Below, one piece after another: positions 43,802-55,100 of a stretch of 64,000 bases of DNA; the first letter of the stretch is position 1, and each line of letters starts with the position of its first letter. The stretch comes from Cycas panzhihuaensis. Lineage: Eukaryota; Cycadophyta. A program made the translations under genes and the position numbers. The notes under the pieces are model-generated. The model searched no databases. It was not told the DNA's origin and saw nothing but the letters and a program-made list of their open reading frames with translations. The stretch lies in NCBI GenBank assembly GCA_023213395.1, contig CM041465.1, forward strand, positions 41,485,741 through 41,549,740. Direction: 5' to 3'.

Positions 43802-45343
43802 TTAATTTGGCCTTCAGCCGTGATACCTGCAATTATGCTTGGTGATGAAATCCAAGTCACAACGGAGCCCAGGTACTACCAATCCTCACCCAGTTCACCA
43901 ATGAGCAACTATATACCTCCTCTAAAGAGTGGTACGTGCATACCCATGGCTATGATGGATATTAGATTGGGTATATTTTAATCTTGTATTAAAGTTTTAG
44001 TTTTCTCAGTTGGTTATCAGGATGATCCCTGATTGAGGCACGATGGTATGGCTAACCAAACCTCACCAATATTCCGGTTTAGTCCAGTCCCAACTTGAAA
44101 CCCACACCTCCTTTATGGCATGACATTCTGCCAACCAAGGTATCTCAACCTTAGCGAGTGTGTGAACAGGTACAAGATGGTAGAAAATAGCGTACGTGAT
44201 GCGTTCCTTTTAGGAAGAGTGAAAAGATTATCGAATTGCATCAAACGTACATTTAACTGAAAATAATGCTTGCTTGGAGTGCTTTTGGAGTGCTTGCTTG
44301 AAGTGTCTTTAGAGTGCTTACTTTGGGTGATTTTAGAGTGCTAAAATGCAATGCTAATAAGTGAGTGAGAACACCAGATATTGCTCTGATCCAGGTGTTT
44401 TTTTCTCACTTTTACGATGGGCTTTTAAGCCTTATAAAAAGGAAGAAAATTTCTTCACTTTTTTTTCTTTTCTTTTTTTGTTAATACAAAAAAAAAGTAC
44501 TCCTCACTAAATCTACAATAACTTTCTCCCACGATGTCAAAATGAAGTGCCAATTTTTGTGCTACAAACTAGACTCAGAGCTTCATCTTTAGGAAGTGGA
44601 ATCAGGTCTAAATGAGTTCTAGAAAGTTTTTGACAACCCTGCAAAGTTAGGAAATTATATTTTTCCAGAATTCTTACTAAAAATAACTGCTATTCACTAA
44701 AACAGTAATAACTTCCTCATACGACATCCAAATTAGGTGCCAATTTTTGAACTAGAAAGTAGACTCAGAGCCCCATATTTGACAATTGGAATCACTTCAA
44801 TTGGATCTCTATAGAAGATTTTGCAGACCTGTGAAATTTAGTAATCAAATTGTATTTCTACAGAAATTTTAGCTTGCTAATATCTCATTAGCACATGATA
44901 CCATATGAAATTTCCATCATTTTTTTATCACCAGGATCCCAATATGGGCAAGGTGAGAGCATATAATGATAGATATTTTAGATGGCTCAAAATTCTTTAA
45001 AAAAAATGGGTAAAAACTCCCCTTACAATCATTCTTCTAAATCTTTGGAAAAATTTAGTGAGATTTCCCTTGTTAAATGGACAAAAAAGGGAAAAGAAAA
45101 AGAAGAATGAGATAGCATGAATGGCTAGCAAAGGATTGGAATCCTTGGGCCTTACAACTCCTTGTATTATGCTTCCAAACCTACAAAAGATAAAGGAAAA
45201 GGAAACAATACAATATATGCTATCATAATAACTTCAAAATATTTCTAAATTCACTTTCACAATCTCCTTCACCACATGGATTGTGGGGGAGAAGGAAGTG
45301 ATGGCTCCATTGCAAGTGCAAGTGGGGAATATGAAGGAAGCAA
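43802..45343 (-). other. 5' leader of D2, LTR-proximal part
   Basis: Continuation of the D2 leader after D3. It carries the short repeats with GGAGTGCTTTTGGAGTGC (44260-44345) and the two units of about 190 bp (44500-44880), mirror images of those in D3. No coding frame is seen. Confidence 0.8.
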
Positions 45344-45355
45344 GCTCTGATACCA
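45344..45355 (-). other. primer-binding site of D2
   Basis: The minus strand reads TGGTATCAGAGC, the perfect initiator tRNA-Met complement, two bases inside the LTR. Confidence 0.95.
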
Positions 45356-45357
45356 CA

Positions 45358-45654
45358 TGAAAAGAGTGGATCTATCCTTCATCTCCATGCACTAAACACA
45401 AAGGCAAACATGGGAGCAAGAGAGACTTGAGAGAAAGAAAGTAGCTCTCACAAAATGGGGAGGTAAGAATGAATCTCCTCCATTGAGCTTTACTTTTATA
45501 TTGAGAGAGGGAGCATTTGAGTTAGGTGAAATGAAATTACACATAATGCACATGAAAGTGCATTTCACTTAAGTGATCTAATTTAAAGTTCACTTAAGAC
45601 CCTTTTTTGAAATAATCAACTAATGTAATGACCTTATGTCATTAACCCTTTTCA
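45358..45654 (-). repeat. 5' LTR of D2
   Basis: Direct-repeat partner of 30540-30836, followed by the CTTCC duplication at 45655-45659. All differences from the partner are transitions. Confidence 0.95.
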
Positions 45655-45899
45655 CTTCCCTAGAGGTTCAAGAAATAAGAGTGATATGTTATGGAGGAGG
45701 CTCATGGTCCTTAGCATCTAACTTGAGGTAGCTTATGATCGCCAAGTAACCATACCTACCTATACTAATGGTAGTGAACCTAACTATATTAGGTTCAAGG
45801 TAAGGTAGGGGCTGATCCTAGTAGGAGTTAGACCCCCTAAAAAGATTCTCTAAAGAGGGAAGGCACTCGTTAGGATCACTATATCGAGCATCAAATATA

Positions 45900-46330
45900 G
45901 CTTAACAAGCATGAGGAGACATATAAGAGGGGGGGAGCTCATGAGTAACAACCTTGATTTGTCCTTCATAGATAAATTTGAGTTGCCCCCATCATGAGGA
46001 GCAAACAACCCCCATTTGATCAAGCCACAGTCAACCTAACAGGAGGTTGTAATTGACATCTATGTTGAGCATAATAATATCTACCTAAATGGTCTTCTCC
46101 TTTAAGATGAGCAGAAGGGTAATAGTCACTAATGGAGATTTCTTTCTTTTGTCATACCCTTGGCATTTCTAAGGGATAAGCTCAAGAGCCTCTATACCTA
46201 GTTGCTCTATCATCCACATAGGCATAACATTAATAGAGGAACCATTGTCTATGATGATCCTCTTTAAAGTGAAATCAGGAGTGTCAATCATAATAGTGAA
46301 TGGGTAGTGCCAATAATACTCCCATTCACT
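45900..46330 (-). pseudogene. aspartic protease, Ty3/gypsy F1
   Basis: The minus strand reads FTIMIDTPDFTLKRIIIDNG followed by SSINVMPMWMIEQLGIEALE, with DNGSS in place of the DxGSS protease motif (codons near 46239-46250). VDIIMLNIDVNYNLLLG and WLDQMGVVCSS downstream match the YNxLLGRxW block of gypsy proteases. Very few stops interrupt it. It follows gag and an unrecognised linker. After it, about 240 bp lead to the D2 insertion. Confidence 0.75.
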
Positions 46331-47256
46331 AAGGGATAGGAGGTCTTCAGGATCAAATGAGATAGTAGGAGGCCCATGAGAGGTAGTTCCTATAGCATGG
46401 ATAGGAGCATCTCATTGGCCAAGTGCCTATAGAAGAAGAGCACACTGCTTGGGATAACTTTACAAGATATCCATCATGGAAATTCCAGTAGATACTAAGT
46501 GTAACTCTTCAATAATGGGGAAGGCCTTTCCCTTCCCTATGGGTTAGGGAAGAGTCCTCCTTAAATCATAATGCCTAGGGCATATGGGGATGTTCTTTAG
46601 AATAATATAGATCTCTATAAAAGGAGTATTTATAAGGGGTTATTCACTAACCTCCTTGGTGGATTGGGAACACATAACAGGGTATACATGGGTGGTCTCA
46701 AGTAACTAGATAACCTTCCTCTCCTTATTCTTAGAATCAAAAGAGGAAGGAAGTTAAGTTTTAAGGTTAGGAGAATAAGAGAGATCAATAGGAGATTTAG
46801 CCTTAAATTGATCTAAGGAAGGATGAGGAGTTCACCTCCTATTCCTTCCTTTCCTACCCTAAGGGGAATGATCTCGTTCCTCATGGTTGAGGAATAGGTC
46901 CTAATGAATAAGTTGATTTAAGTTTGTATTAGAAGCACCCTCAAAAGGGGGCTCATAGGATGGAGTAAGCTCAAGGTATTACTTCCAATACCATGAGTCA
47001 TAATGGAAATACTTCCCATGCCCAGAACAATGCTTTCTTTTAAGAGGAAATAGTGCCAGCTTCCTTTGAGAAGTAGTATTAGTACTTATAGATGAGGAGG
47101 TCTTAAAAGTTAAATGGATAGGACATTAGGATTTAAGAGAGTTTTATGTTGGTTGAAATTTAATATCCTTAACTATTCATTCAAAGGAGTGAATGGTCAA
47201 GGTAAGAGGGTCTAGGTTCTTGTTAGCAGTACTAATAGGAGTCCTAAAGTAGGTTG
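46331..47256 (-). pseudogene. gag-protease linker region, F1
   Basis: Polar, Pro/Ser/Arg-containing minus-strand translation with many stops between the gag core and the protease. I see no clear zinc knuckle. It is assigned to the F1 polyprotein by position only. Confidence 0.4.
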
Positions 47257-47900
47257 TTACTTATTTTGGTCATATGAGGGAGGGGGTACCTCATGATATT
47301 GTGATTTCTTAGGAATCTTCTTGAGATTGGCTTGGATCTTAATGGCTTCCAACACCAAACACTTGGCTATGGTAGAATCATAAGAAGTCACTCCTATTTT
47401 CAGGACCTTAGCATGCACCTCAAGGTACAACATATTAACAAAGAGATCTCTCTTCAACTCTTCAAGAAACATGGCCTTAGAAGAGTGAATAAGGTCATGG
47501 AACCACTGCACAAAGTCATAATTCAACTCCTCAAGGCCTTATTTAAGTGAGAGTAGGGATTTAACCCCACTCTTAAAAGGTTAAGCAACATCAAAATTAT
47601 TAACGAATTTATTAACTAATTATTAGAAGTCGAAATAGAGTGAGGAGGGAGATAATAAAATCACTTGAGGACATCTCCCTAGAGAGATCGAGGAAAAAGC
47701 TTCATCAAAATATGGTTGTAAGCCTAATAGTCTATGCATGCCATGGAAAATACTCTGATATGCTATGTTGGGTCATGGGAAGAGGTACCATTAAACTTGG
47801 GTACCTCGAGAGGATAAGGCAATAAGTTTGTTCTTAGCACGTTAATGGATAATGAAGTTGACTAATAGTCAATGAAGGGATAGGTCCCTAGTTGGGCTAG
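47257..47900 (-). pseudogene. gag core, Ty3/gypsy F1
   Basis: The minus strand shows LEVPKFNGTSSHDPT, HIRVFSMACIDY, KLFPRSL and GDVLK.FYYLPPYSIST, the gypsy retrotransposon gag pattern of a PkfdGt..DP.qHi, tl...A..Wf..L series. An open 89-residue stretch (47257-47526) then has NYDFVQWFHDLIHSSKAMFL. It would form the particle core. Gln and Trp codons have become stops at several conserved places. Confidence 0.75.
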
Positions 47901-49136
47901 TAGATCAACTTGAGAATAGGGGAATATACTGTAAGGATGACCACCCCCAACATTTGGTGAGTAAGAGGTGGGATCATAAGGATAATGCCATTTTTGGCAA
48001 GGGACATAGGAGGTAGGAGGGTGGGATATCCCTCCCGGTGAACATGAGTAAGTGGTCTTCTCATAAGGGATTGTCAAATAAGGAGGTGGGTAAGAAGGTC
48101 TCACTACACCTTGGGGATGAATCATATGGGAGTGAAAAGGTTAAGGAGATTCTCCCATAGGAGTAGATTGGTAAACATGTGAGGAAGCACCTATATGAGG
48201 GATAGAATAAGGTTGATAAAATGTAGGATCAGGAATGGGATTTTACCCATATGGACCCCTAAGGTGAGGGGCAACCCCATAAGGATAAAGGGGATTAATC
48301 CCATATGTAGGAAGGGGATTTGATCCCCCATGCCCCTAGGGTTGAGATGTATATCCTAGAGTAATGTAGAGTGAAAGGTCCATGGATTATTGCTGTAAAC
48401 AAATGGAAGTCATGCCCCTATATCCTGTATAACACAAAAAAAGGACATGATTAAAGGATAGGAAGGGGTAGGTGTAGTGATATATTGGGGTATATTTGTT
48501 GAAAATGAGGGTATACCTACCCCCACTAGAGGGGTTTATATACCTAAAGTGGCTAGTTATCTAGGAGAGATACATGTGGATAGATGTCCTACTAGGACTG
48601 CTTCTTAGAGGGTAGAGGAAGTAGAAGGGAGAGATGAAGCACGAGGGATGATAGAAGATGGGGGAGTCAAGGTTTGAAGGAACATATGCAACCATTTAGG
48701 GAGTGGTTACAATCTCAGAGCACTCCCATAGGGCTTTAACTATGTCCCCATAGGAACCATGCAAATGGTCTTAAGAGGTGGAAACCTTCCCTTGCCAACT
48801 AGAATGGGATGGATAGGTTGGGGGGACCCCTTTAGAACATGAAGTAGGATCCTTAGGTTGGCAGATTCCTATGACATGCATAGGAAGTGATTGATAGTCT
48901 TAGCAACCTTCAACTAATTTAGTGTGATAATAGGTAGGATCCTCACCAAATTAGGTAGGATTATAATGAGAAGAAAGGGCCTCAGAATGAGACCAATCCA
49001 AAATGTAAGGGTTATTAGCCCAATCAAAAGGATAACCCTCCATTGGAGACTCTTGATTAGATGAAGGGATATAGGAATAAGTAGGATCTACTTCAATGTA
49101 TGGTAAGCCATGTAAGTGATGTGAGAAATATTGCAT
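47901..49136 (-). pseudogene. Pro/Tyr-rich N-terminal gag region, F1
   Basis: Minus-strand translation is dominated by Pro, Tyr, Ser and Gly. Examples are SYPPPYLTIPYEKTTYSCSP and GGISHPPTSYVPCQKW in 47862-48125, and HLHGLPYIEVDPTYSYIPSS in 48951-49136. A proline-rich N terminus precedes the gag core in F2 as well, so it is likely part of the same ORF. No domain is recognised. Confidence 0.5.
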
Positions 49137-49209
49137 GTATGGTTAAGACACTCTACCTAAGGAAGTCGAGGAAACACAAGAAAGAATAAAAAGAAATAAA
49201 TAAAATATA

Positions 49210-49230
49210 AGAGAGAGAGAGAGAGAGAGA
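49210..49230. repeat. (GA)n microsatellite
   Basis: Ten GA units upstream of F1 gag. Confidence 0.9.
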
Positions 49231-51731
49231 CCCTAATAAGACCTAACAAAGGGAAAAAGGGTGAGGGAGAAGGCTAAAGGAATCCTAAAGCATTCTAATT
49301 GGCATCTCTAGTATGGTTACTAGTGAGATCACTCCTGTTAGGGATACTTAGGATAACAAACACCATTAGGGGCTAGGTCTAGGGTGTGAAACCTAGTATG
49401 GGGGTGTGATGGAACCCTAGGTTACACACATAGGGTACTCATACACCACAAAGGTATAGATTCAGGAATGTATGGGCATACTCCTTTTTCCTTTACTTAG
49501 GGTTATAAGAAGGAGGGGACTAAGTTGGATAATCACCCTTGATAAGGGACCAATGTGGTAAAAAGAAAAAAAGAAGAAAAGAAGGATGGGAGAAAGGGCT
49601 AGAGAGAGAAAGAATAGGTAAATGTAGCCAAACCCTCTTAGTTGGGGAAAAAGGGTATGCTAGGGTTTTATTGCAATATTGTTTAAGAATAATAACAATA
49701 AGAAGGGAAAGAAACAAAGAGGAGTGTAAAATAAATAAAGACCTCACTCTCTTTCTTTTAACCACTCTTTTCCCTCTTCTTTTCTAGAAAAGGAAAGAAA
49801 CATATAAAGGAACAAAGAAAGGGTATATAAGTAAATAAAGGAATCTCACTCTATTTACCTTTATCTCTCTTTTCCCTCTTTATTCTAAAAAAGGGAAAAA
49901 AGAAACCTATATGCTAATCAAGGGGAAGAAATATAGATGTAGTCAAAAGGGGGGAACAAAGAGAATGGAAGGTATATGCTCTTCTCCTACATGCAATCCT
50001 AGATTAATATCCACTTATCTCTAATATTCCTTTTGCTAAATGAAAAGAAAAAGAAACCTATTCCTTTTCCTACAAAATAAATTCTCTCTTATTTTGTGCA
50101 ATGCAAGACACTCCTCCCAAACCCTTATTTCCTCCTTTTTATAATGATGAAACTAATAAGAATAAACCACAAAAAGGGGAAAGGGATTCTTTATAAATGG
50201 GGGTGTGATATAAGAATGATGAAAAGAATATAAAAAAGGAAGGAGGAAAGAATAAGCAAAGCACACTGGGATCTAATAAACGGTCAATGATTTCGCTCCC
50301 CCTTGCCTCTCTTTGTCCTTCTTCTCCAATGGTCATGTTTCCAATTGAAATTAGATGATGGGGGCTCCACTTACTCACCCTAAGTGAATAAGATCAACTA
50401 GTGGAAAGTGAGCATAGGAAAAAGTAAAGGAAACATATGTAATAAGCTAGCATGAAACATGGACAATGCTTGTCTTATGGAAGTACACCTTCTCCAAACC
50501 CTAACATAGATGAAAGAGAGGTTTTCCCTTCTTATACCTACAAGTTAGATCTTAAAGGAAGGCTACTCTAACAACCCTTCAACAAATCTACTTGCATGGG
50601 AAAAAGAGTTAATCAATATATATAATTAAGGAATATATATAGAAGCATGTGCAACATATAGAAGAATGGTAACAAAAAAAAAAAAAAAAAAGATAAAGTA
50701 AGGAGGGGAGAAGCACCTTACAATAGTGTGGCTCCCTTTACAACAGCAGTCCCCTTAGTTGTATTAATGAAAGACTCCTTGACATGCACTTGCAACTCAA
50801 TGGAAAATATATGGAAATTAAGGGAAGGAAAGACTAAGTGAATCCAATCCCACCTTTAACTATTACAACCAAAAGAATGGTTGCCAAATCCTAAAAACCC
50901 TAGCCATGTAACAAAACAATAATGAAGTAAAGAGGAAAAGGGTGAGATGGATTCTTACCAAATGAAAAAATAAGATTAGATGGGGGATTCCTAATCTAAT
51001 AGAAAAGGATGTGATGGCTATCCAATATAGTACTCTCTAATGTCCCTTTGCTTGTGCTAGGTTGGATCTCCACTTCTTCACTTTAGCTTCCCAAGCATGC
51101 AAGTTGCGTCAAGTGTGGAAGAATTGTTATAACAAAAATTTAGTAATATTTTTATATGGAAAGAATAGTAGGAGATGATAAATGATCTTCACTCAAAATA
51201 AAGTGTTTTTATGGACAAAAACAAGGTGAGGGATGGTGGTTTCATGTACATAAGGTGGACAAACCACCACCCAAAACCAAGGTATGAGCTAAGGAGGGAA
51301 GCTTAAATCCTCATAAAATTTGAATAAACAAATGGTATTGAGGTCCAATGAGAGTTCCCAAAGGTGTGGTGATCCATTATGGGCTAATGTGGCATGATAG
51401 ACCCACCTAACAAGGTGATAAAAAAGTTGTTGGACCATTAGGAAGGTGGCCAAGTAGGTTCATAGTTGTACTATATCCAAAGTTGAAGTACCATATATTT
51501 GGTAATGGTACCACATATTACTCTACAATACTACTTTCTACAATAGAAATGGCTATAAAATGATAGTAAAAAGGGAAAATAAGGCCTAAAACTAGTCTTA
51601 AAGGCACTCTAACTCTCAAAAACAAACCCCAAGATCTAAAATGGTAAGTTAACGATGGGCGTAAAGGGAAAATAAGGTTAAAAGGATGAGGATAAGGCTA
51701 AAAGGTGAGTTGTAGGGCCATGGGGGAGGTC

Positions 51732-51741
51732 CCTTTATATA
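51732..51741 (-). promoter_or_regulatory. possible TATA box of F1 5' LTR
   Basis: The minus strand reads TATATAAAGG, about 200 bp inside the apparent right limit of F1, where an LTR promoter would lie. The partner LTR was not identified, so this is tentative. Confidence 0.3.
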
Positions 51742-51944
51742 ATTGATGGGTTGACTAGGGGGCTTTAAGGCCATAGGACCAGAGTCCTAGTCATCATGGG
51801 CAAAAAGGCAAACACAAGCAAGCAAAATATATAAATAAACATATATACAATAACCAATAAAATACATGTCATAAGGACAATATGAGTAATGTGATGGAGG
51901 TGAAGATACGTACCTAAACTTACCTATATTACTATGTCAATGTC

Positions 51945-52470
51945 ATTCTTGGGAGTCGAGAAACAACTTGTTATTTAGTTGTGCCAATATTTTTGAGGTT
52001 AAAGGGTGTGACTTTGTAAATAAACATAGCTAGGAGGTGGTAAACGTAGTCTTATGGTGGTCTTTAGGAGAAATAAGGATTTGATTATAGATTGGAAAGC
52101 CATCCATGAGAGACATTACTTCAAATCCAATGGTTTGATCCTAAGCTTGATCAATGATGGGGAGTGGAAAATTATCTTTAGTATAGGAAACATTTACATC
52201 CTAAAAATCAATGCAAATCCAAATAGAACCATTCTTTTTATCAATAGAGATGATGTTAGATACCCATCAAAAATAATTGATTGACCTAATGAATTTTACC
52301 TTAAGAAGTTTTTCAACCTCTTGCTTAATAGTGACAGATAGTCCTTGGTGGATAGGTCTCTATTGTCCATATTTAGGTTTGGCCCTTGGTATGGTAGTGA
52401 TATTATGAATTATGATGTTAAGGTGAAGGCCCTTCATATCAAAGTAATCCCATATAAAAATAGAGGAAAA
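51945..52470 (-). pseudogene. partial reverse transcriptase, Ty3/gypsy F2
   Basis: The minus strand reads VSYTKDNFPLPIIDQA, then FEVMSLMDGFPIYNQILISP and DHHKTTFTT, matching the gypsy RT blocks of the form CPKDxFPLPxID, FxDxxSGYNQI and KTAF.T. The catalytic Asp of the FxD block is retained as MDGF. The domain stops near 51945, before the YVDD motif, apparently where F1 begins. Upstream codons near 52350-52470 fit the RT N terminus. Confidence 0.7.
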
Positions 52471-53219
52471 CTCAATGAAAAGGCTATGTGATTATTCCAG
52501 TGTTAAAGGGGAACAACTAGCACTAACTTTGATCACTTTAGTATCCTCTTAAGTCTTCAAGTTAATGTCAAATAACATAATGTTTTTCTCTTTAAAATAG
52601 AGAGGAGTTAGATAAAGTAAAGGTGAGATGATTTATTGATCGCAGGTTGATGAGGATGAGTCAAAATGGATACATTTGGCAAAACCTAATTTATGATGAT
52701 TAGGTGGGAAATTAGGAGAAGAACCTACCAAATACTTGAGGATCGCGTCATCATTTTCAAAATGGTCAAGATTAATAATTTTATTAAGGAGAGAATAGGT
52801 CTTATAAGGAGGAGTATGACGATCTCATACACATGGGTTGATTGTGGCAATGAAGGAACTGATGTAAAGGAAACAACATTAATAAGAGAGGGTGTCATTT
52901 GTAAAGGGGTTATTTGAGCAAGAAAACTCCAATTAAGCTATTCCAATACATCAAATTAGGATAGTATACTTGATTAGGATGTAATGGAATTGATAGAGTT
53001 AGATATCAAAGATGGGATATGTATTAACTCATATTCCTCATGTTAAAAAAGAGAGGTGCTTTATAAGAAAGTGGTAGTAATCATATAAACTAGTTTAACT
53101 TCCTCATGGTTAGGTTGAAGAACAAAGTTAGTGTTAAAATATTGACAAAATCCTAAAAAGACAAAAGGAGATGAAGACTATCCTTCTTCTTAAATAATTT
53201 TGACAAGCTGAATATATTT
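52471..53219 (-). other. protease-RT linker region of F2
   Basis: Decayed minus-strand sequence between protease and RT with no domain I recognise. The position suggests polyprotein linker. Confidence 0.4.
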
Positions 53220-53660
53220 ATATATAGGCTTGTTCTTGCATTTAACAATAATAAGCTCTCTCTCATAGATAAACTTGAGTTCATCGAAGAGTGAAGAGTG
53301 TATTATTGACATTTTACTAATCCAAGCTTAGCAAATGAGTATATTAAAATGAAGATTAAAGTTGATGATGGTGACTTTAGCCATAATGGTCTTACCTACT
53401 AAAGTATGAGGGATAGTTACCTACCTAATTGGGGTTTCCTAATTCTTGTTATAACCTTGACAAACCCAATCGACTAGATCATAACATAAAATTTTAAGAT
53501 CTTCTAAGAGGTGCAATGGGATGACATTAATAGAGGAACCTTCATCTACTATATACCTCTTAATTTTGATGCTGTCCTTCACTATTTTGATGTAAATGGG
53601 AGTGATCTCGTTGCGCGTTTGCTCTTCTTCAGTAGGCAGAAGAGTAGGATCAAAGACCAA
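53220..53660 (-). pseudogene. aspartic protease, Ty3/gypsy F2
   Basis: The minus strand has ITPIYIKIVKDSIKIKRYIV followed by DEGSSINVIPLHLLEDLKI, with DEGSS at the active site (codons near 53536-53550), then VTIPHTLVGKTIMAKVTIIN and HSSLFDELKFIYEREII. It is clearly homologous to the F1 protease (DNGSSINVMP) but diverged, so F1 and F2 are different families or old copies. Confidence 0.75.
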
Positions 53661-54399
53661 GGTAGGGTTTCCATAAGAACTGGGACTAAGGACTCTTAGG
53701 GTATTGAAAAGGAGCCACCTTTACTTAGGGAAACTTTTTAAAAGGTCCATGACTTAAATTCTAGCAGGAATTATATTTAGCCCTCTATAAGTGAGAAGGA
53801 TCCTTCATTGGTGAGTTGTGATATAAACCTAAAATGAATAGGTCTGATTGGCAATTGAGGGAGTGAATCTAAGGACTTATCCTTAGATGGAATGTTAAAG
53901 ACAAGGGAATTAGTTGAGGTATAGGCTTTATAGGATTTTACTATATTAAAAGTCCTTTTAATCTCTTCTCCCTTCATAGGTAGTTTGTTTTGAGGATTGG
54001 CTTTTCTAGTGTCACATCTCTTAGGGGGAGAGCCCTTAGGTAGAAGTTCAAACTTAGATTATGAGGAGTCATGATCACCTTGGACTTTAGCCTTGCCCTA
54101 AACTTTAGACACCCTTATGGCATGATTAAGAAATAGGTCCTTATGAACTAACTAGTCTTGATTATGTTTAGAAGTAGGTTTCTCATTAGCTTATTGATGT
54201 CTAAGAATAGATTTAAGTTTATCACATTCCTTAGGATCATGAGTATTAATTTGGTGATAAGAGTACCAAGGTATCTTCTTATGAGGAATAGCATTTGGGG
54301 GTTCACCCTTCTTTTTCTTAGTAAATTAAATAACTTTTGCTTCCTTTCTAATCTCAAAATTGGGATTAGAATCCACTTGTAACTTTATATTAACCATCA
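53661..54399 (-). pseudogene. gag C-terminus and linker, F2
   Basis: Minus-strand polar sequence, for example the open stretch 53777-53977 with MKGEEIKRTFNIVKSYKAYT. It lies between gag core and protease. No zinc knuckle could be made out. Confidence 0.4.
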
Positions 54400-55100
54400 T
54401 TTCAAGCACTTAAATAATAGAAGTAAGGTGATCATATTTTCAATCCCCTTTAGAACATTTAAATTTGGTTGAATAGGTAGATTTGTCCTTAGAAGCAAAT
54501 GGTTTGGATAGGTTTTCAAATCCCACTTATATCTTAAAAACTTCAAAAGCAATATATCTCTTAATTATGTCTTTATATGATTTAGGCATTAACTTGAGGA
54601 CTTGAAGATAGACTTAAGATATCAAGGTCTTGGTGAACAAGTCACAAAGTAGATAATCATCCAAGGGGGCTTAAGAGGCATGAACTAGGTTTTGGAAATG
54701 ATAAACAAAGTCATATGAAGACTACTCTACTCCTTGTTTAATGGATAGTAAGGATTTGATATTTGTATCAAAGGGGTGAGAGACATTAAAGTAATTAATA
54801 AAAGTGTCTATCAATTGTTGAAAGGAGTAGATAGATATGGGCTTTAACTAGTAGAACCACTTTAAAGCATCACCTTAAAGGGTTTTGGAAAAAAATTGTA
54901 TTATGCCATAATCATATGGTAGATAATTAGTACAAAACAAGTGCAAAGGCCTAAATATGGATCGTAGGGTCTTGTGTTGACTCACATGTAAATTTAAGCA
55001 GTTTAGGAATAAAAGGAAGGATCAAAGAGAGAAAGATATATTATGGAAAGGAACTCCTTCTATAGTCCAAGTATGACCTCTTAGTCCTAATTAATGAGAA
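54400..55100 (-). pseudogene. gag core, Ty3/gypsy F2
   Basis: The minus strand reads LLKFTCESTQDPTIHI, AFALVLY, FFQNPLR and CFKVVLLVKAHIYLLLS (about 55010-54810), the same gypsy gag pattern as F1, followed by helical segments to about 54450. Stops are frequent at former Gln and Trp positions. Confidence 0.65.

Larger units (their letters stand above)
30540..45654 (-). mobile_element. D2: full-length copia family D element, split by D3
   Basis: LTRs are 30540-30836 and 45358-45654 (297 bp), with an exact duplication CTTCC on both flanks. The primer site TGGTATCAGAGC is at 45344-45355 and the polypurine complement ATCTCCCCCTTAATGG at 30837-30852. D3 is inserted at 36292/36293 in the leader. 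Without D3 it is about 7.6 kb. LTRs differ at about 5 of 297 positions, all transitions. Pol is mostly readable but carries frameshifts and stops. Confidence 0.95.
29770..49136 (-). mobile_element. Ty3/gypsy (Tat-like) element F1, core region, split by D2
   Basis: Minus-strand gag (47257-49136) and protease (45900-46330) lie right of D2, and RNase H (29770-30534) lies left of it. The D2 duplication CTTCC at 30535-30539 and 45655-45659 shows the two sides were contiguous. RT and integrase are not found. The PMD relic lies downstream in antisense. The terminal LTRs are not resolved, so the real element is longer on both sides. Confidence 0.55.
49137..51940 (-). other. non-coding upstream region of F1 (leader and probable 5' LTR)
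   Basis: No coding frame. It contains a (GA)n tract, a pair of similar purine/pyrimidine-rich units at 49743-49806 and 49845-49912, a poly-A run at about 50673-50690, and a possible TATA box near its right end. The segment TCTCTAGTATGGTTACTAGTGA at about 49306 resembles TCTCTAGCATGGTCACTAAGA in F2 at about 56331, suggesting homologous leaders. LTR ends could not be placed. Confidence 0.45.

Noticed and set aside
49520-49787. Open stretches on both strands rich in Lys/Glu or Phe/Leu/Ser
   Set aside because: They follow from the purine/pyrimidine-rich tandem units and are not proteins.
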